From: Algoriphagus alkaliphilus
GTDB taxonomy: Bacteria; Bacteroidota; Bacteroidia; Cytophagales; Cyclobacteriaceae
Assembly (NCBI RefSeq): GCF_900103735.1
Contig: NZ_FMXE01000041.1
Location: forward strand, 1 to 40,655
Length of the DNA: 40,655 nt
Direction of reading: 5' to 3'
Positions 17,791 to 25,232 of this stretch are shown in pieces (position 1 is the stretch's first letter; each line of letters begins with the position of its first letter). The position numbers and the translations under genes are program-made. Below the pieces are notes generated by a model that worked only from the letters and a program-made list of their open reading frames with translations, did not search any database and was not told the DNA's origin.

Positions 17791-18813
17791 ATGAACAATT
17801 TCCCTAAACTCCACAACGCCACTTGGCCGGGACTCGTGGGCAAAGGCCCGGACTCCGAACCTGTCATTCCTTTTGATACACTTCTGTCCATGACAGCCGC
17901 TGCAGAAGTCAAGGGAGTGAAATTTGATGGAATCGATGTGGGCTTGCTCGAACCGCATTTTGATCTCAACAATCCTGATGAAGCTAGAAAGCTTGCTGAC
18001 AAAGTTTCCAAATACGGCCTGAATGTTGGCTCGCTCGTCGCTCCAATCTGGGCAGGTTCAGCCATGGGCACCGCCGATCAGCGCAAAACATTTGTGGAAA
18101 TGGTCCGGAAATCCTGTGAGTTTGGCCAAAAGCTGAAAGATCTTGGGGTGAGGCATTATGGAGTAGTGCGGATTGATTCTGCAGCTGGAGTTACGGATTG
18201 GGCAAAAGATCCTGTGGGAAACACCAAGCAAATTGCTGAGACTTTCCGTGAAGCCTGTGATGTTGCTGCAGGTTTTGGAGAAAAATTAGCCGCCGAAGGC
18301 GAAATCTGCTGGGGAGCCATGCACAGCTGGAAACATATGGTGGAGTTGCTCGAAATGGTAGATCGTCCAAACATTGGTTTCCAGGCAGACATGTCCCACA
18401 CTTTCCTCTACACGATGGGCTACAATGCTCCTGAAAACAGAATCTTGCCTGCCGATGCAGACCTCAAGGATCGTGAGACGATTAAGGCTGCATTGAAAAC
18501 AGTAACTGATGTGCTGCGTCCATGGACCATCGACTTCCACGTCGCTCAAAACGATGGGTCAGTTTTCGGTTCGGGTTCGCATGACAAAACCGGACGTCAC
18601 TGTCAAGCTACCGATCCAAACGGCCTGTTGGATATTGCTCATGATGCAGGCTATTGGCTAAGAGATGAAAATGGACAGTTGACCAAAGCTTTCCAGCACA
18701 TATGCTGGGATGGTTGCATGTTTCCCAATGCCGTGATGGAAAATCAGCAAACCTGGAATGATATCCTCGCAGCGATGGTGAAGGTGCGAGACGCACACGG
18801 TTGGAAAGGGTGA
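17791..18813 (+). CDS. TIM-barrel sugar isomerase/epimerase
   Basis: This 340-residue protein of the xylose-isomerase-like TIM barrel (AP endonuclease 2) superfamily has no signal peptide and is probably cytosolic. Likely metal ligands are in AAEGEICWGAMHSW (Glu), NIGFQADMSHTF (Asp/His), WTIDFHVAQNDGS (His/Asp) and near HICWDGCMF. The early barrel strands read FDGIDVGLLEPHFDL and GLNVGSLVAPIW. Related proteins isomerise or epimerise keto-sugars, and members of the family occur in inositol and 3-keto-glycoside catabolism. It sits between the cupin and the Gfo/Idh dehydrogenase on one strand, separated from both by octad-repeat spacers. Confidence 0.85.
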   Translation: MNNFPKLHNATWPGLVGKGPDSEPVIPFDTLLSMTAAAEVKGVKFDGIDVGLLEPHFDLNNPDEARKLADKVSKYGLNVGSLVAPIWAGSAMGTADQRKTFVEMVRKSCEFGQKLKDLGVRHYGVVRIDSAAGVTDWAKDPVGNTKQIAETFREACDVAAGFGEKLAAEGEICWGAMHSWKHMVELLEMVDRPNIGFQADMSHTFLYTMGYNAPENRILPADADLKDRETIKAALKTVTDVLRPWTIDFHVAQNDGSVFGSGSHDKTGRHCQATDPNGLLDIAHDAGYWLRDENGQLTKAFQHICWDGCMFPNAVMENQQTWNDILAAMVKVRDAHGWKG

Positions 18814-18815
18814 TT

Positions 18816-18836
18816 TACGAAGTACGAAATACGGGC
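18816..18836. repeat. Heptad repeat, three TACGAAG-like units
   Basis: TACGAAG, TACGAAA and TACGGGC follow directly after the TIM-barrel stop codon. They belong to the same unit family as the seven-copy tract at 2087. Confidence 0.6.
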
Positions 18837-18860
18837 TTCAAGCTAATGTTGATGTTAGTT

Positions 18861-18893
18861 TTGAAAGTGGACGTTTGAGGAACTATAACTTTG
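18861..18893 (+). promoter_or_regulatory. Bacteroidota-type promoter candidate
   Basis: TTG at 18861-18863 and TAACTTTG at 18886-18893 are separated by 22 bp, matching the TTG/TAnnTTTG pattern of Bacteroidota housekeeping promoters. It lies 74 bp upstream of the Gfo/Idh start, so that gene may have its own promoter. Confidence 0.45.
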
Positions 18894-18965
18894 CAACCTT
18901 CCAACTTTCCAACCTTACCACTTTTCAACTCAATTTTCCAATATTCCAATTTTAAAATCTTTCAA
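18889..18965. repeat. Octad repeats upstream of Gfo/Idh gene
   Basis: Five 8-mers of CTTTCCAA type (18889-18928) and, after a 5-base interruption, four more of TTTTCCAA type (18934-18965) run up to 2 bases before the ATG at 18968. The tract therefore occupies the ribosome-binding region and would form the 5' leader of the transcript. Confidence 0.65.
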
Positions 18966-18967
18966 TC

Positions 18968-20134
18968 ATGAATACTAAAAAACAAATCAGAATCGGACTG
19001 ATCGGCACAGGACTGATGGGCCGAATACATACCAATGGATATAAGCGATTGTCGGACTTTTTCCCAGAATACGAGTATGTTCCTGTACTTCAGGCCTGCT
19101 GTTCCAGAAAGGCAGAACGTGCACAGGCATTCGCGGATCAGTGGGGCTATAAATCCATCGAAACGGACTGGAGAAAAATCATTGCACGGGACGATATCGA
19201 TGCGGTGGATATTTGTACCCCAAATGATTCTCATGCAGAAATCGCCATTGCAGCCGCCAAGGCGGGGAAGATGATTCTCTGTGAAAAACCATTGGCACGT
19301 ACAGTGGCGGAAGCAGAAGAAATGGTGAAAGCTGTGGAAGCCTCCGGAGTGAAAAATACGGTGTGGTACAATTACCGTCGTGTTCCCGCTGTGACTCTGG
19401 CCAAAAATATCGTTGCCTCAGGGAAACTCGGCAAGATTTTCCACTACCGCGCCAATTTCCTGCAGGATTGGACGATCAATCCCGAATTGCCGCAAGGAGG
19501 AGATGGACTCTGGAGATTGGATGTGGATGCCGCAGGTTCGGGTGTGACGGGTGACCTCTTGGCGCATTGCATCGATACGGCGATGTGGTTGAATGGAGGC
19601 ATTACCGATGTCTCAGCGGTGACCGAAACTTTTGTAAAGGAGCGGGTTCATGTGGGTTCGGGAGAAAAGAAAAAAGTAGGAATCGATGATGCCTGTATTT
19701 TTCACTGCCACTTTTCCAATGGTTCCTTGGGACTGTTTGAGGCGACACGCTATGCAAGAGGACACAAAGCACTTTACACCTTTGAGATCAATGGGGAGCA
19801 TGCTTCCATCCGATGGGATTTGCATGACCTGACGCGACTGGAGTATTTTGATCATGGTGACGAAAGTCAGGTAAGGGGATGGCGATCCATTCACGTGACG
19901 GATGGGGATCATCCTTATATGAAGCGATGGTGGATTCCCGGAACTTCCATCGGATACGAGCATTCCTTTATCCACCAAGTGTCCGATTTCTTCCTGAGCT
20001 TGCAGACTGGGGAACCATGCCATCCAACTTTCCGGGATGCCTTTGAAACTCAGAAAGTCTGCGAAGCCGTCATCGAATCCGCCAATTCCAGATCCTGGAA
20101 AGACACGGGAGTGGAATGGGTGGAGAAAGTTTAA
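18968..20134 (+). CDS. Gfo/Idh/MocA family oxidoreductase
   Basis: This 388-residue NAD(P)-dependent sugar or inositol dehydrogenase family protein has no signal peptide. The N-terminal Rossmann motif is IRIGLIGTGLMGRIH (residues 7-21). The EKP motif with the active-site Lys is at 106-108 (LCEKPLA). The C-terminal domain carries the conserved D..H..D pattern with Asp196, His200 and Asp203 (GDLLAHCIDTAMW). All expected catalytic residues are present. The family oxidises sugars, inositols and keto-sugars; some members take part in 3-keto-glycoside breakdown. It is the last of four co-directional sugar genes and is followed by a terminator at 20168-20194. An inositol role is possible because a myo-inositol oxygenase is in the same window, but 19 kb away. 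Confidence 0.9.
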   Translation: MNTKKQIRIGLIGTGLMGRIHTNGYKRLSDFFPEYEYVPVLQACCSRKAERAQAFADQWGYKSIETDWRKIIARDDIDAVDICTPNDSHAEIAIAAAKAGKMILCEKPLARTVAEAEEMVKAVEASGVKNTVWYNYRRVPAVTLAKNIVASGKLGKIFHYRANFLQDWTINPELPQGGDGLWRLDVDAAGSGVTGDLLAHCIDTAMWLNGGITDVSAVTETFVKERVHVGSGEKKKVGIDDACIFHCHFSNGSLGLFEATRYARGHKALYTFEINGEHASIRWDLHDLTRLEYFDHGDESQVRGWRSIHVTDGDHPYMKRWWIPGTSIGYEHSFIHQVSDFFLSLQTGEPCHPTFRDAFETQKVCEAVIESANSRSWKDTGVEWVEKV

Positions 20135-20137
20135 AAA

Positions 20138-20165
20138 TCAGAAGTATAAAGTCTGAAGTCTAAAA
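20138..20165. repeat. Heptad repeat, TCTGAAG-like
   Basis: Four consecutive 7-mers (TCAGAAG, TATAAAG, TCTGAAG, TCTAAAA) lie between the Gfo/Idh stop and its terminator. Confidence 0.5.
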
Positions 20166-20167
20166 AG

Positions 20168-20194
20168 TCCAAGTCGAAAGGCTTGGATTTTTTT
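20168..20194 (+). terminator. Rho-independent terminator after Gfo/Idh gene
   Basis: An 8-bp stem (TCCAAGTC with GGCTTGGA, one G-T pair) with a GAAA tetraloop is followed by seven Ts, 33 bp after the stop codon. Confidence 0.85.
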
Positions 20195-20310
20195 GTTCAA
20201 ATTATTTTTGATTTATATTCTTTGCATTTTTAAGAGAGTTGACCGAGATTTTGTCTTATTTTCCGTTTTTGCCAAGAATCTTCAAGAGGATTTTACCGTA
20301 ACTTTATGTC

Positions 20311-20571
20311 ATGAAGCAACTATTTGAAATAGAGACTGATAAGCCTGAGGTATTGGATGAGTTCAGGGAGCTTGCACGCAAACATAAGTTGGCCTTCCGA
20401 GAATGGAAATTGGCCAAAAATGATAATCCTTCTCCGAGTGGAGACCCTTTTTTTGATAATCCAGAAAATGTTAAGGAGATTCTTCGGAGAAAGAAAGAAA
20501 TGGATGCAGGAAATATTGAGTCGGTAACGCTATCTGATGAAGCAATTAAGAAGCTTTTGGATAGTGGATGA
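20311..20571 (+). CDS. Antitoxin-like small protein
   Basis: This 86-residue charged protein overlaps the YoeB-like reading frame downstream by 4 bp (ATGA), the usual antitoxin-toxin coupling. The first third (MKQLFEIETDKPEVLDEFRELARKH) could be the dimerisation or DNA-binding part, and the acidic/lysine-rich C-terminus (ESVTLSDEAIKKLLDSG) could wrap the toxin. It is not a YefM/Phd-type sequence like the one at 38843. The assignment rests on size, context and overlap; I recognise no named family. A TAACTTTA box at 20299-20306, close to TAnnTTTG, lies just before the start and may be promoter-related. The antitoxin frame itself is intact although its toxin is not. Confidence 0.65.
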   Translation: MKQLFEIETDKPEVLDEFRELARKHKLAFREWKLAKNDNPSPSGDPFFDNPENVKEILRRKKEMDAGNIESVTLSDEAIKKLLDSG

Positions 20572-20837
20572 GTTTTAAAATTGTTTTTCGTCCAGATGCG
20601 ATAAAGGATATTGAGAAGATATTAAAATCTGGAAATCAACCTTTAATTAGGAAGTTTAAAAAACTTATCGAGGAACTTCAAGAACATCCAGAGACCGGAA
20701 CTGGCAAGCCTGAAAGATTAAAAAATAACCTTTCAGGATTCTGGTCAAGAAGGATAAACCAAGAACACCGCCTCGTTTAATCCATTGATGGGGATAAAGT
20801 CATCGTCACAGTGGTTTCAGCTTTTGGTCACTATTAA
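20568..20837 (+). pseudogene. YoeB/Txe-family toxin with nonsense codon
   Basis: The frame opens MSFKIVFRPDAIKDIEKIL and contains the YoeB hallmark GKPERLKNNLSGFWSRRI followed by QEHRLV, where it hits TAA at 20778-20780. Reading through gives a further 18 residues, SIDGDKVIVTVVSAFGHY, ending at a second TAA (20835-20837) exactly where the family ends in its catalytic His-Tyr. The intact YoeB at 38576 and E. coli YoeB have Tyr at the stop position (HRLVY), so a single TAT/TAC to TAA change explains it. Glu and Arg of the active site remain, but the C-terminal His-Tyr pair is lost, so ribosome-dependent RNase activity is probably abolished. Confidence 0.85.
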
Positions 20838-21021
20838 GTGGTCTAAATGATGTTAGAAGTTTTTTCAACTCACAGTCATTAAAAATCAAAAGACTTGGAT
20901 TTATTGATGTAACTCATCTTTGATTTACAATCCCTTGATGCGAGGAAATCGCAATTCCATCTTTCAGGTTGAATCCTTTCAATTTTTCTTATAAATTGAT
21001 TCATGACAAAACTCCGCCACC

Positions 21022-22050
21022 ATGAAATACCTCTGGATTCTAGTTCTTTCAGCAGCAATTTCCTTTTTTTCCTGCCAATCCCATACTCAAACTGAATCAG
21101 TCGAGTCAGACTCCACAGCAGTTGTGATGGAAGAGGATGTTCAGATGATTCCGATCACCACACCAAAGGGCGAATTTAAAGTTTATACTCAGCGGGTAGG
21201 GGATAATCCGACGATGAAAGTGCTCCTGCTCCATGGAGGACCGGGGATGACGCATGAGCAGTACGCCAATTTCAAAGACTATCTGCCACAGGAAGGCATC
21301 GAGTTTATCTGGTATGATCAGTTGGGTTCGGCACATTCTGATCAACCGGATGATTCCACGCTGTGGACGATTGAGCGATTTGTGGATGAAGTGGAGCAGG
21401 TGAGAATTGCCTTGGGTTTGAACAAGGACAACTTCTTCCTCTATGGTCAATCCTGGGGTGGAATGCTCGGGATGGAATACGCCTTTAGACACCAGGACAA
21501 ACTCAAAGGTCTTATCATTTCCAACATGATGGCAAGTTTGGATGATTATGAAAAATACGCCAAGGAAGTCCTTGGTCCTCAAATGCCCCCCTCGGTTTTT
21601 GCCGAACTGATGGAAATCGAAAAGAACAATGACTTCGAAAATCCCCGCTACATGGAATTACTGGGAGCCCATCATTACCCACAGCATGTACTTCGGATGC
21701 CTCCAAATGAATGGCCTGAAGAAATCAACCGAATGATGGGACAGGTGAATCCCAATGTATATGTCTACATGCAGGGATACAGCGAGTTTGGTATCACTCC
21801 GGGAGCAAGTCTGAAAGGGTGGAATGTGAAAGATCAGTTGAAAAATATAATTGTTCCCACCTTAGTCATCGGCGGCACACATGATACCATGGATCCCAAA
21901 CACATGGAATGGATGTCCAAAGAAGTGGCAAATGGACGATTTTTACTTTGTCCAAATGGCAGTCATCTCAGCCAATATGACGATCCGGAGCATTTTTTTC
22001 CGGGATTGATCCAGTTTATCAAAGACGTGGATGGAGGGGAGTTTGAATAA
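21022..22050 (+). CDS. Proline iminopeptidase-family alpha/beta hydrolase lipoprotein
   Basis: This 342-residue protein has a lipoprotein signal (FFSC, Cys18) and an alpha/beta hydrolase domain. The oxyanion motif HGGPG is at 71-75, the nucleophile elbow GQSWGG has Ser144, and the Asp and His of the triad are expected in GGTHDTMDPKHM and CPNGSHLSQYDDPE near the C-terminus. The HGGPG plus GQSWGG combination is that of proline iminopeptidases (peptidase family S33), which release N-terminal proline or act on related amides and esters. Export and lipidation place it in the periplasm or outer membrane. It stands alone: the upstream neighbour is a toxin remnant and 411 bp of non-coding DNA follow. 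Confidence 0.88.
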   Translation: MKYLWILVLSAAISFFSCQSHTQTESVESDSTAVVMEEDVQMIPITTPKGEFKVYTQRVGDNPTMKVLLLHGGPGMTHEQYANFKDYLPQEGIEFIWYDQLGSAHSDQPDDSTLWTIERFVDEVEQVRIALGLNKDNFFLYGQSWGGMLGMEYAFRHQDKLKGLIISNMMASLDDYEKYAKEVLGPQMPPSVFAELMEIEKNNDFENPRYMELLGAHHYPQHVLRMPPNEWPEEINRMMGQVNPNVYVYMQGYSEFGITPGASLKGWNVKDQLKNIIVPTLVIGGTHDTMDPKHMEWMSKEVANGRFLLCPNGSHLSQYDDPEHFFPGLIQFIKDVDGGEFE

Positions 22051-22461
22051 TGTCCCATTAATTTCCGCTTCTGAGTGCGATTGATTTTCTGCTCCCTAAA
22101 CTCGTAAAAGGAGAAAGTATAGTTTTGATTTTGGGTCTTTAATTCCACACTTTGTGGAATTGCCATCACTCATTTCGCCGTTTTAAATCACAATTTAAAC
22201 TTGTCTTTACAAAGTGATTAAAATTAATAACGGAGTAATTCCAACTATTTTATCTCATTAAACGGAAATAAAGAAAGTTTACTGGGCTGGATTTAAGTGT
22301 TCTTCAACTTTTCAAAATATTATTTTCTTTTCTACAAAAGAACATTGAGCCAAAGAATAGGCTCCGAATCTTGGATGCACTTTTGATCTCTTTTGGAAGA
22401 CAGAGCGTCACGGGGGTTTACACCGCAAACTCTTTTTTTACTTAATAAAACACAAAAAACG
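22051..22461. other. Intergenic stretch with a palindrome
   Basis: There is no credible gene. A perfect 9-bp inverted repeat, AATTCCACA with TGTGGAATT around a CTT loop, lies at 22141-22161. It has no T tract on the plus strand and could be an operator or weak terminator for the hydrolase gene. The rest is AT-rich leader for the downstream stress-protein gene. Confidence 0.5.
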
Positions 22462-22998
22462 ATGAACTCAATTGATAAACAGCAAGAAGAAACCAATAGA
22501 AAGAATTTGGTTGGACCTGAGGCTATTGATAAAATCCGATCACTGATCGACAAATCAGGCTCTTGCTTTTTTGTAACCCATGCAAATCTCAACGGTTCTC
22601 ATCAATCCAGACCAATGGCTGTTCAAAAAACCGACGATGCGGGGAATGTTTGGTTTCTCAGCGCCAAAGACAGTGTGAAAAACATGGAGTTGGAGCAAAA
22701 CACGAATGTGACGCTCTATTTTCAAGGCTCCTCCTACTCCGATTTCCTGGAGCTGAATGGCCATGCGGAAGTCAGCTACGACAAGGAAAGAATCAAAGAA
22801 CTCTGGGATCCTACCATCAAGACATGGTTTACCGAAGGCGTCGATGATCCCAGGATATCAGTGATCCGGTTTATTCCGGATTCGGGCTATTATTGGGACA
22901 ACAAACACGGAAATGCGATCGCGGGGATTAAAATTCTCTTGAGCATGATTTCCGGGAAAACCATGGATGATTCTATTGAAGGGAATTTGAATCTCTAA
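22462..22998 (+). CDS. Pyridoxamine-phosphate-oxidase-like general stress protein
   Basis: This 178-residue protein has the split-barrel flavin-binding fold of the general stress protein 26 family. Characteristic stretches are LIDKSGSCFFVTHANLNGSHQSRPMAVQKTDDAGNVWFLSAKDS, then NTNVTLYFQGSSYSDFLELNGHAEVSYDKERIKELW and the family's WFTEGVDDPRISVIRF. It is cytosolic. Members bind FMN or F420-type cofactors and are often stress-induced; the precise reaction is unknown. The ATG at 22462 (MNSIDKQQEE) is preferred, because the 23 in-frame residues upstream do not resemble the family. A terminator begins 22 bp after the stop. Confidence 0.88.
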   Translation: MNSIDKQQEETNRKNLVGPEAIDKIRSLIDKSGSCFFVTHANLNGSHQSRPMAVQKTDDAGNVWFLSAKDSVKNMELEQNTNVTLYFQGSSYSDFLELNGHAEVSYDKERIKELWDPTIKTWFTEGVDDPRISVIRFIPDSGYYWDNKHGNAIAGIKILLSMISGKTMDDSIEGNLNL

Positions 22999-23019
22999 TA
23001 GCCAATTATCAAAACAAAG

Positions 23020-23051
23020 AAGTGTATTGCTCCAAGCGATACACTTTTTTT
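23020..23051 (+). terminator. Rho-independent terminator
   Basis: An 11-bp stem with one G-T pair (AAGTGTATTGC with GCGATACACTT) and a 5-nt TCCAA loop runs into Ts, 22 bp after the stress-protein stop codon. Confidence 0.85.
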
Positions 23052-23080
23052 ATGCGCCGAGCTTCCTATATTTAAATCAA

Positions 23081-23165
23081 TTCATTTGAAAAAGTGTTAT
23101 CATTCACATTTATTCATTTGAAAAAGTGTTATCATTCACATTTATTCATTTGAGAAAGTGTAATT
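23081..23165. repeat. 32-bp direct tandem repeat, about 2.6 copies
   Basis: The unit beginning TTCATTTGAAAAAGTG repeats with a 32-bp period from 23081, 23113 and 23145. The first two copies are identical; the third diverges after about 20 bases into GTAATTTCG. It ends about 21 bp before the DUF4143 ATPase start, covering the likely promoter region, so it may serve as repeated operator sites. Confidence 0.85.
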
Positions 23166-23186
23166 TCGAACCATTAACGGAATAGG

Positions 23187-24500
23187 ATGAATCGACATTT
23201 GTTGCCCAGACTTTTGAATTGGAAGAATTCTCCCGATCGCAAACCCCTAATCATTCGGGGAGCAAGGCAGGTGGGGAAAACCTGGCTGATGCAGGAATTT
23301 GGGCGAAGCTATTTTTCGGATTTAGTCTATGTGAATTTCGAAACAAACCGTCAGGCACGGTCGCTTTTTGAGCAGGGCCTGGACTTGTCGAGAATTATCC
23401 AAGGGTTGGAAATTCAGGTAGGAAAGCCAATTGTTGCTTCTGAGACTTTGGTGATATTTGACGAAATCCAGGAATGTCAGGAGGCTTTGACAGCATTGAA
23501 GTATTTTCAGGAACAAATTCCAGAGTATGCGCTATTGGCTGCCGGGTCGCTTTTAGGTGTAGCTATGCATCAGAATTCGTCTTTTCCTGTCGGCAAGGTG
23601 GAATTTTTGAATTTGTATCCTTTGACATTTTCCGAATTTTTGGAAGCACTGGGAGAAAAGCCCCTTTCTGAACTTTTGAAGCGCTTGGATTGGGATTTGA
23701 TTTCTCCCTTTCGGGAAAAATTTATACAGCTCCTTAAGTCTTATTATTTTATTGGGGGCATGCCCGAAGCGGTAAAATCTTATGTGGATCACAGGGACTT
23801 TTTTGTGGTGAGGGAGATTCAAAAGCGAATTTTGCAGTCTTATGAATTGGATTTTTCCAAACATGCACCTGTCGAAGTTGTGCCGCGGATTCGGATGGTT
23901 TGGAATGCGGTACCTGCCCAACTGGCCAAAGAAAACAAGAAATTTATATTCAGTCAATTGAGGCAGGGAGCTCGGTCCAAGGATTTTGAGTTGGCGGTCG
24001 AATGGCTTCGAGATGGTGGATTGATCCATCGGATTGCCAGGGTGAGTAAACCCGGATTTCCGCTCAAAGCCTATGAAGATTTTGCTTCATTTAAAGTGTA
24101 TTTGTTGGATGTGGGGATTTTGGGTACGATGGTGGATTTGGATCCCAAATCAATCCTAGAGGGCAATCGTCTTTTTACAGAGTTTAAAGGGACCTTGACC
24201 GAGCAATTCGTGCTTCAGGAATTGACCGCGGCAGGACATTCACTCTTTTATTGGTCAGCGGAAAGAGGGATTGCCGAACTTGATTTTATCCTTCAGTTCA
24301 AGGGGAAGGTGGTTCCTGTCGAAGTTAAAGCTGAAGAAAATCTCAAGGCAAAAAGTCTGAAAGTAGTAGCTGATAATTTCCCGGAAACTACCCCAATTCG
24401 AACCTCGATGTCTGATTTCAGACAGGAATCATGGATGACAAATTTCCCGCTTTTTGCAATGGGAAGTCTAGCTGAATATTTGAAAAACGTTTCATCTTAA
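23187..24500 (+). CDS. AAA family ATPase with DUF4143 domain
   Basis: This 437-residue cytosolic ATPase has Walker A GARQVGKT at residues 25-32 (IIRGARQVGKTWLMQEF), Walker B LVIFDEIQEC at about 88-97, and the sensor-like ALLAAGSLLGVAM. The C-terminal DUF4143 nuclease-like domain carries LDFILQFKGKVVPVEVKAEENLKAKSL, with the D...E.K spacing typical of PD-(D/E)XK folds. These solitary ATPases are very abundant in Bacteroidota, often in variable regions, and their function is unknown. It is preceded directly by a 32-bp tandem repeat, which suggests its own regulation. Its spacing from the minus-strand hemolysin III gene (convergent) is 28 bp. Confidence 0.92.
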   Translation: MNRHLLPRLLNWKNSPDRKPLIIRGARQVGKTWLMQEFGRSYFSDLVYVNFETNRQARSLFEQGLDLSRIIQGLEIQVGKPIVASETLVIFDEIQECQEALTALKYFQEQIPEYALLAAGSLLGVAMHQNSSFPVGKVEFLNLYPLTFSEFLEALGEKPLSELLKRLDWDLISPFREKFIQLLKSYYFIGGMPEAVKSYVDHRDFFVVREIQKRILQSYELDFSKHAPVEVVPRIRMVWNAVPAQLAKENKKFIFSQLRQGARSKDFELAVEWLRDGGLIHRIARVSKPGFPLKAYEDFASFKVYLLDVGILGTMVDLDPKSILEGNRLFTEFKGTLTEQFVLQELTAAGHSLFYWSAERGIAELDFILQFKGKVVPVEVKAEENLKAKSLKVVADNFPETTPIRTSMSDFRQESWMTNFPLFAMGSLAEYLKNVSS

Positions 24501-24528
24501 TAGATCGACAATTTTTCTAAGTGTAATC

Positions 24529-25161
24529 TCAAATCACCTGATATACCGCCACAAAGTGCGCAATAGTGCCTGCAAGCACGAAAAAATGCCAAATCGTGTG
24601 GAAAAAGAGTTTCTCACTTTTCACATAAAAATAAACTCCAATGGTATAAGCCATTCCTCCAATCCCAATCCAAATTAAGGTTTCGAGGGAAATTCTCTCG
24701 ACGATATCCTGAATGAAAAACACAGCCAGCCAACCCATCGTCAGGTAGATGATGATCGAAAGAATCTTGAATCTACCGGTGAAGAAAAGCTTGAAAAAAG
24801 TGCCGATCAAAACGGACCCCCAGAGAATTGAAAGGAAAATTATCGCTTTGTCCTGCTTCAGCACCGCCAAAACCATCGGAGTATAGGATCCTGCAATCAA
24901 AAAGTAGATGGCAATATGATCCAATACCTGAAGTTTGCTTTTCCACTGCGAGTTCTTTGCAGCATGATAAAAAGTCGAAAATGAGTAAACCATCAGGATG
25001 CCCACGCTAAAGGCAATTCCTCCAATCCAAGCTTTGGCATCCCCATTTTCCAGTACCTTTTGAATCAGAAAAGGAATGCCGATCACCCCTAATAGTAACC
25101 CAAGCCCATGCGAGAGAGCATTGGCTAATTCTTCCTTTTGGGTTTGAAGTCGCTTGGGCAT
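24529..25161 (-). CDS. Hemolysin III family (PAQR/YqfA) membrane protein
   Basis: The 210-residue protein starts at the ATG at 25161 (MPKRLQTQKEELANALSHGLG). An in-frame extension to 25392 does not resemble the family and would overlap the neighbouring gene. Seven transmembrane segments are apparent. Conserved PAQR motifs are ALSHGLG (first helix), FSTFYHAAK, LDHIAIYFLIAGSYTP and the C-terminal FHTIWHFFVLAGTIAHF, whose His residues form a metal site. Bacterial members are inner-membrane proteins of unclear role, although the family was named for haemolytic activity. It lies 71 bp after the minus-strand acyltransferase gene and may share its transcript. Confidence 0.9.
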   Translation of the reverse strand: MPKRLQTQKEELANALSHGLGLLLGVIGIPFLIQKVLENGDAKAWIGGIAFSVGILMVYSFSTFYHAAKNSQWKSKLQVLDHIAIYFLIAGSYTPMVLAVLKQDKAIIFLSILWGSVLIGTFFKLFFTGRFKILSIIIYLTMGWLAVFFIQDIVERISLETLIWIGIGGMAYTIGVYFYVKSEKLFFHTIWHFFVLAGTIAHFVAVYQVI

Positions 25162-25232
25162 TGGACCTGTTTTTTTTCCGAAACTACAAAGAAACCGAAC
25201 TTGGTCTTTCTCCTGTTTCAGTTTTACTTCGA

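Noticed and set aside
928..20165. CRISPR array
   Set aside because: The repeats are 7-8 bp tandem units without spacers, there are no 24-37 bp repeats with unique spacers, and there are no cas genes.
22393..22461. N-terminal extension of the stress protein
   Set aside because: The 23 residues are non-conserved in appearance; ATG 22462 is the likelier start.
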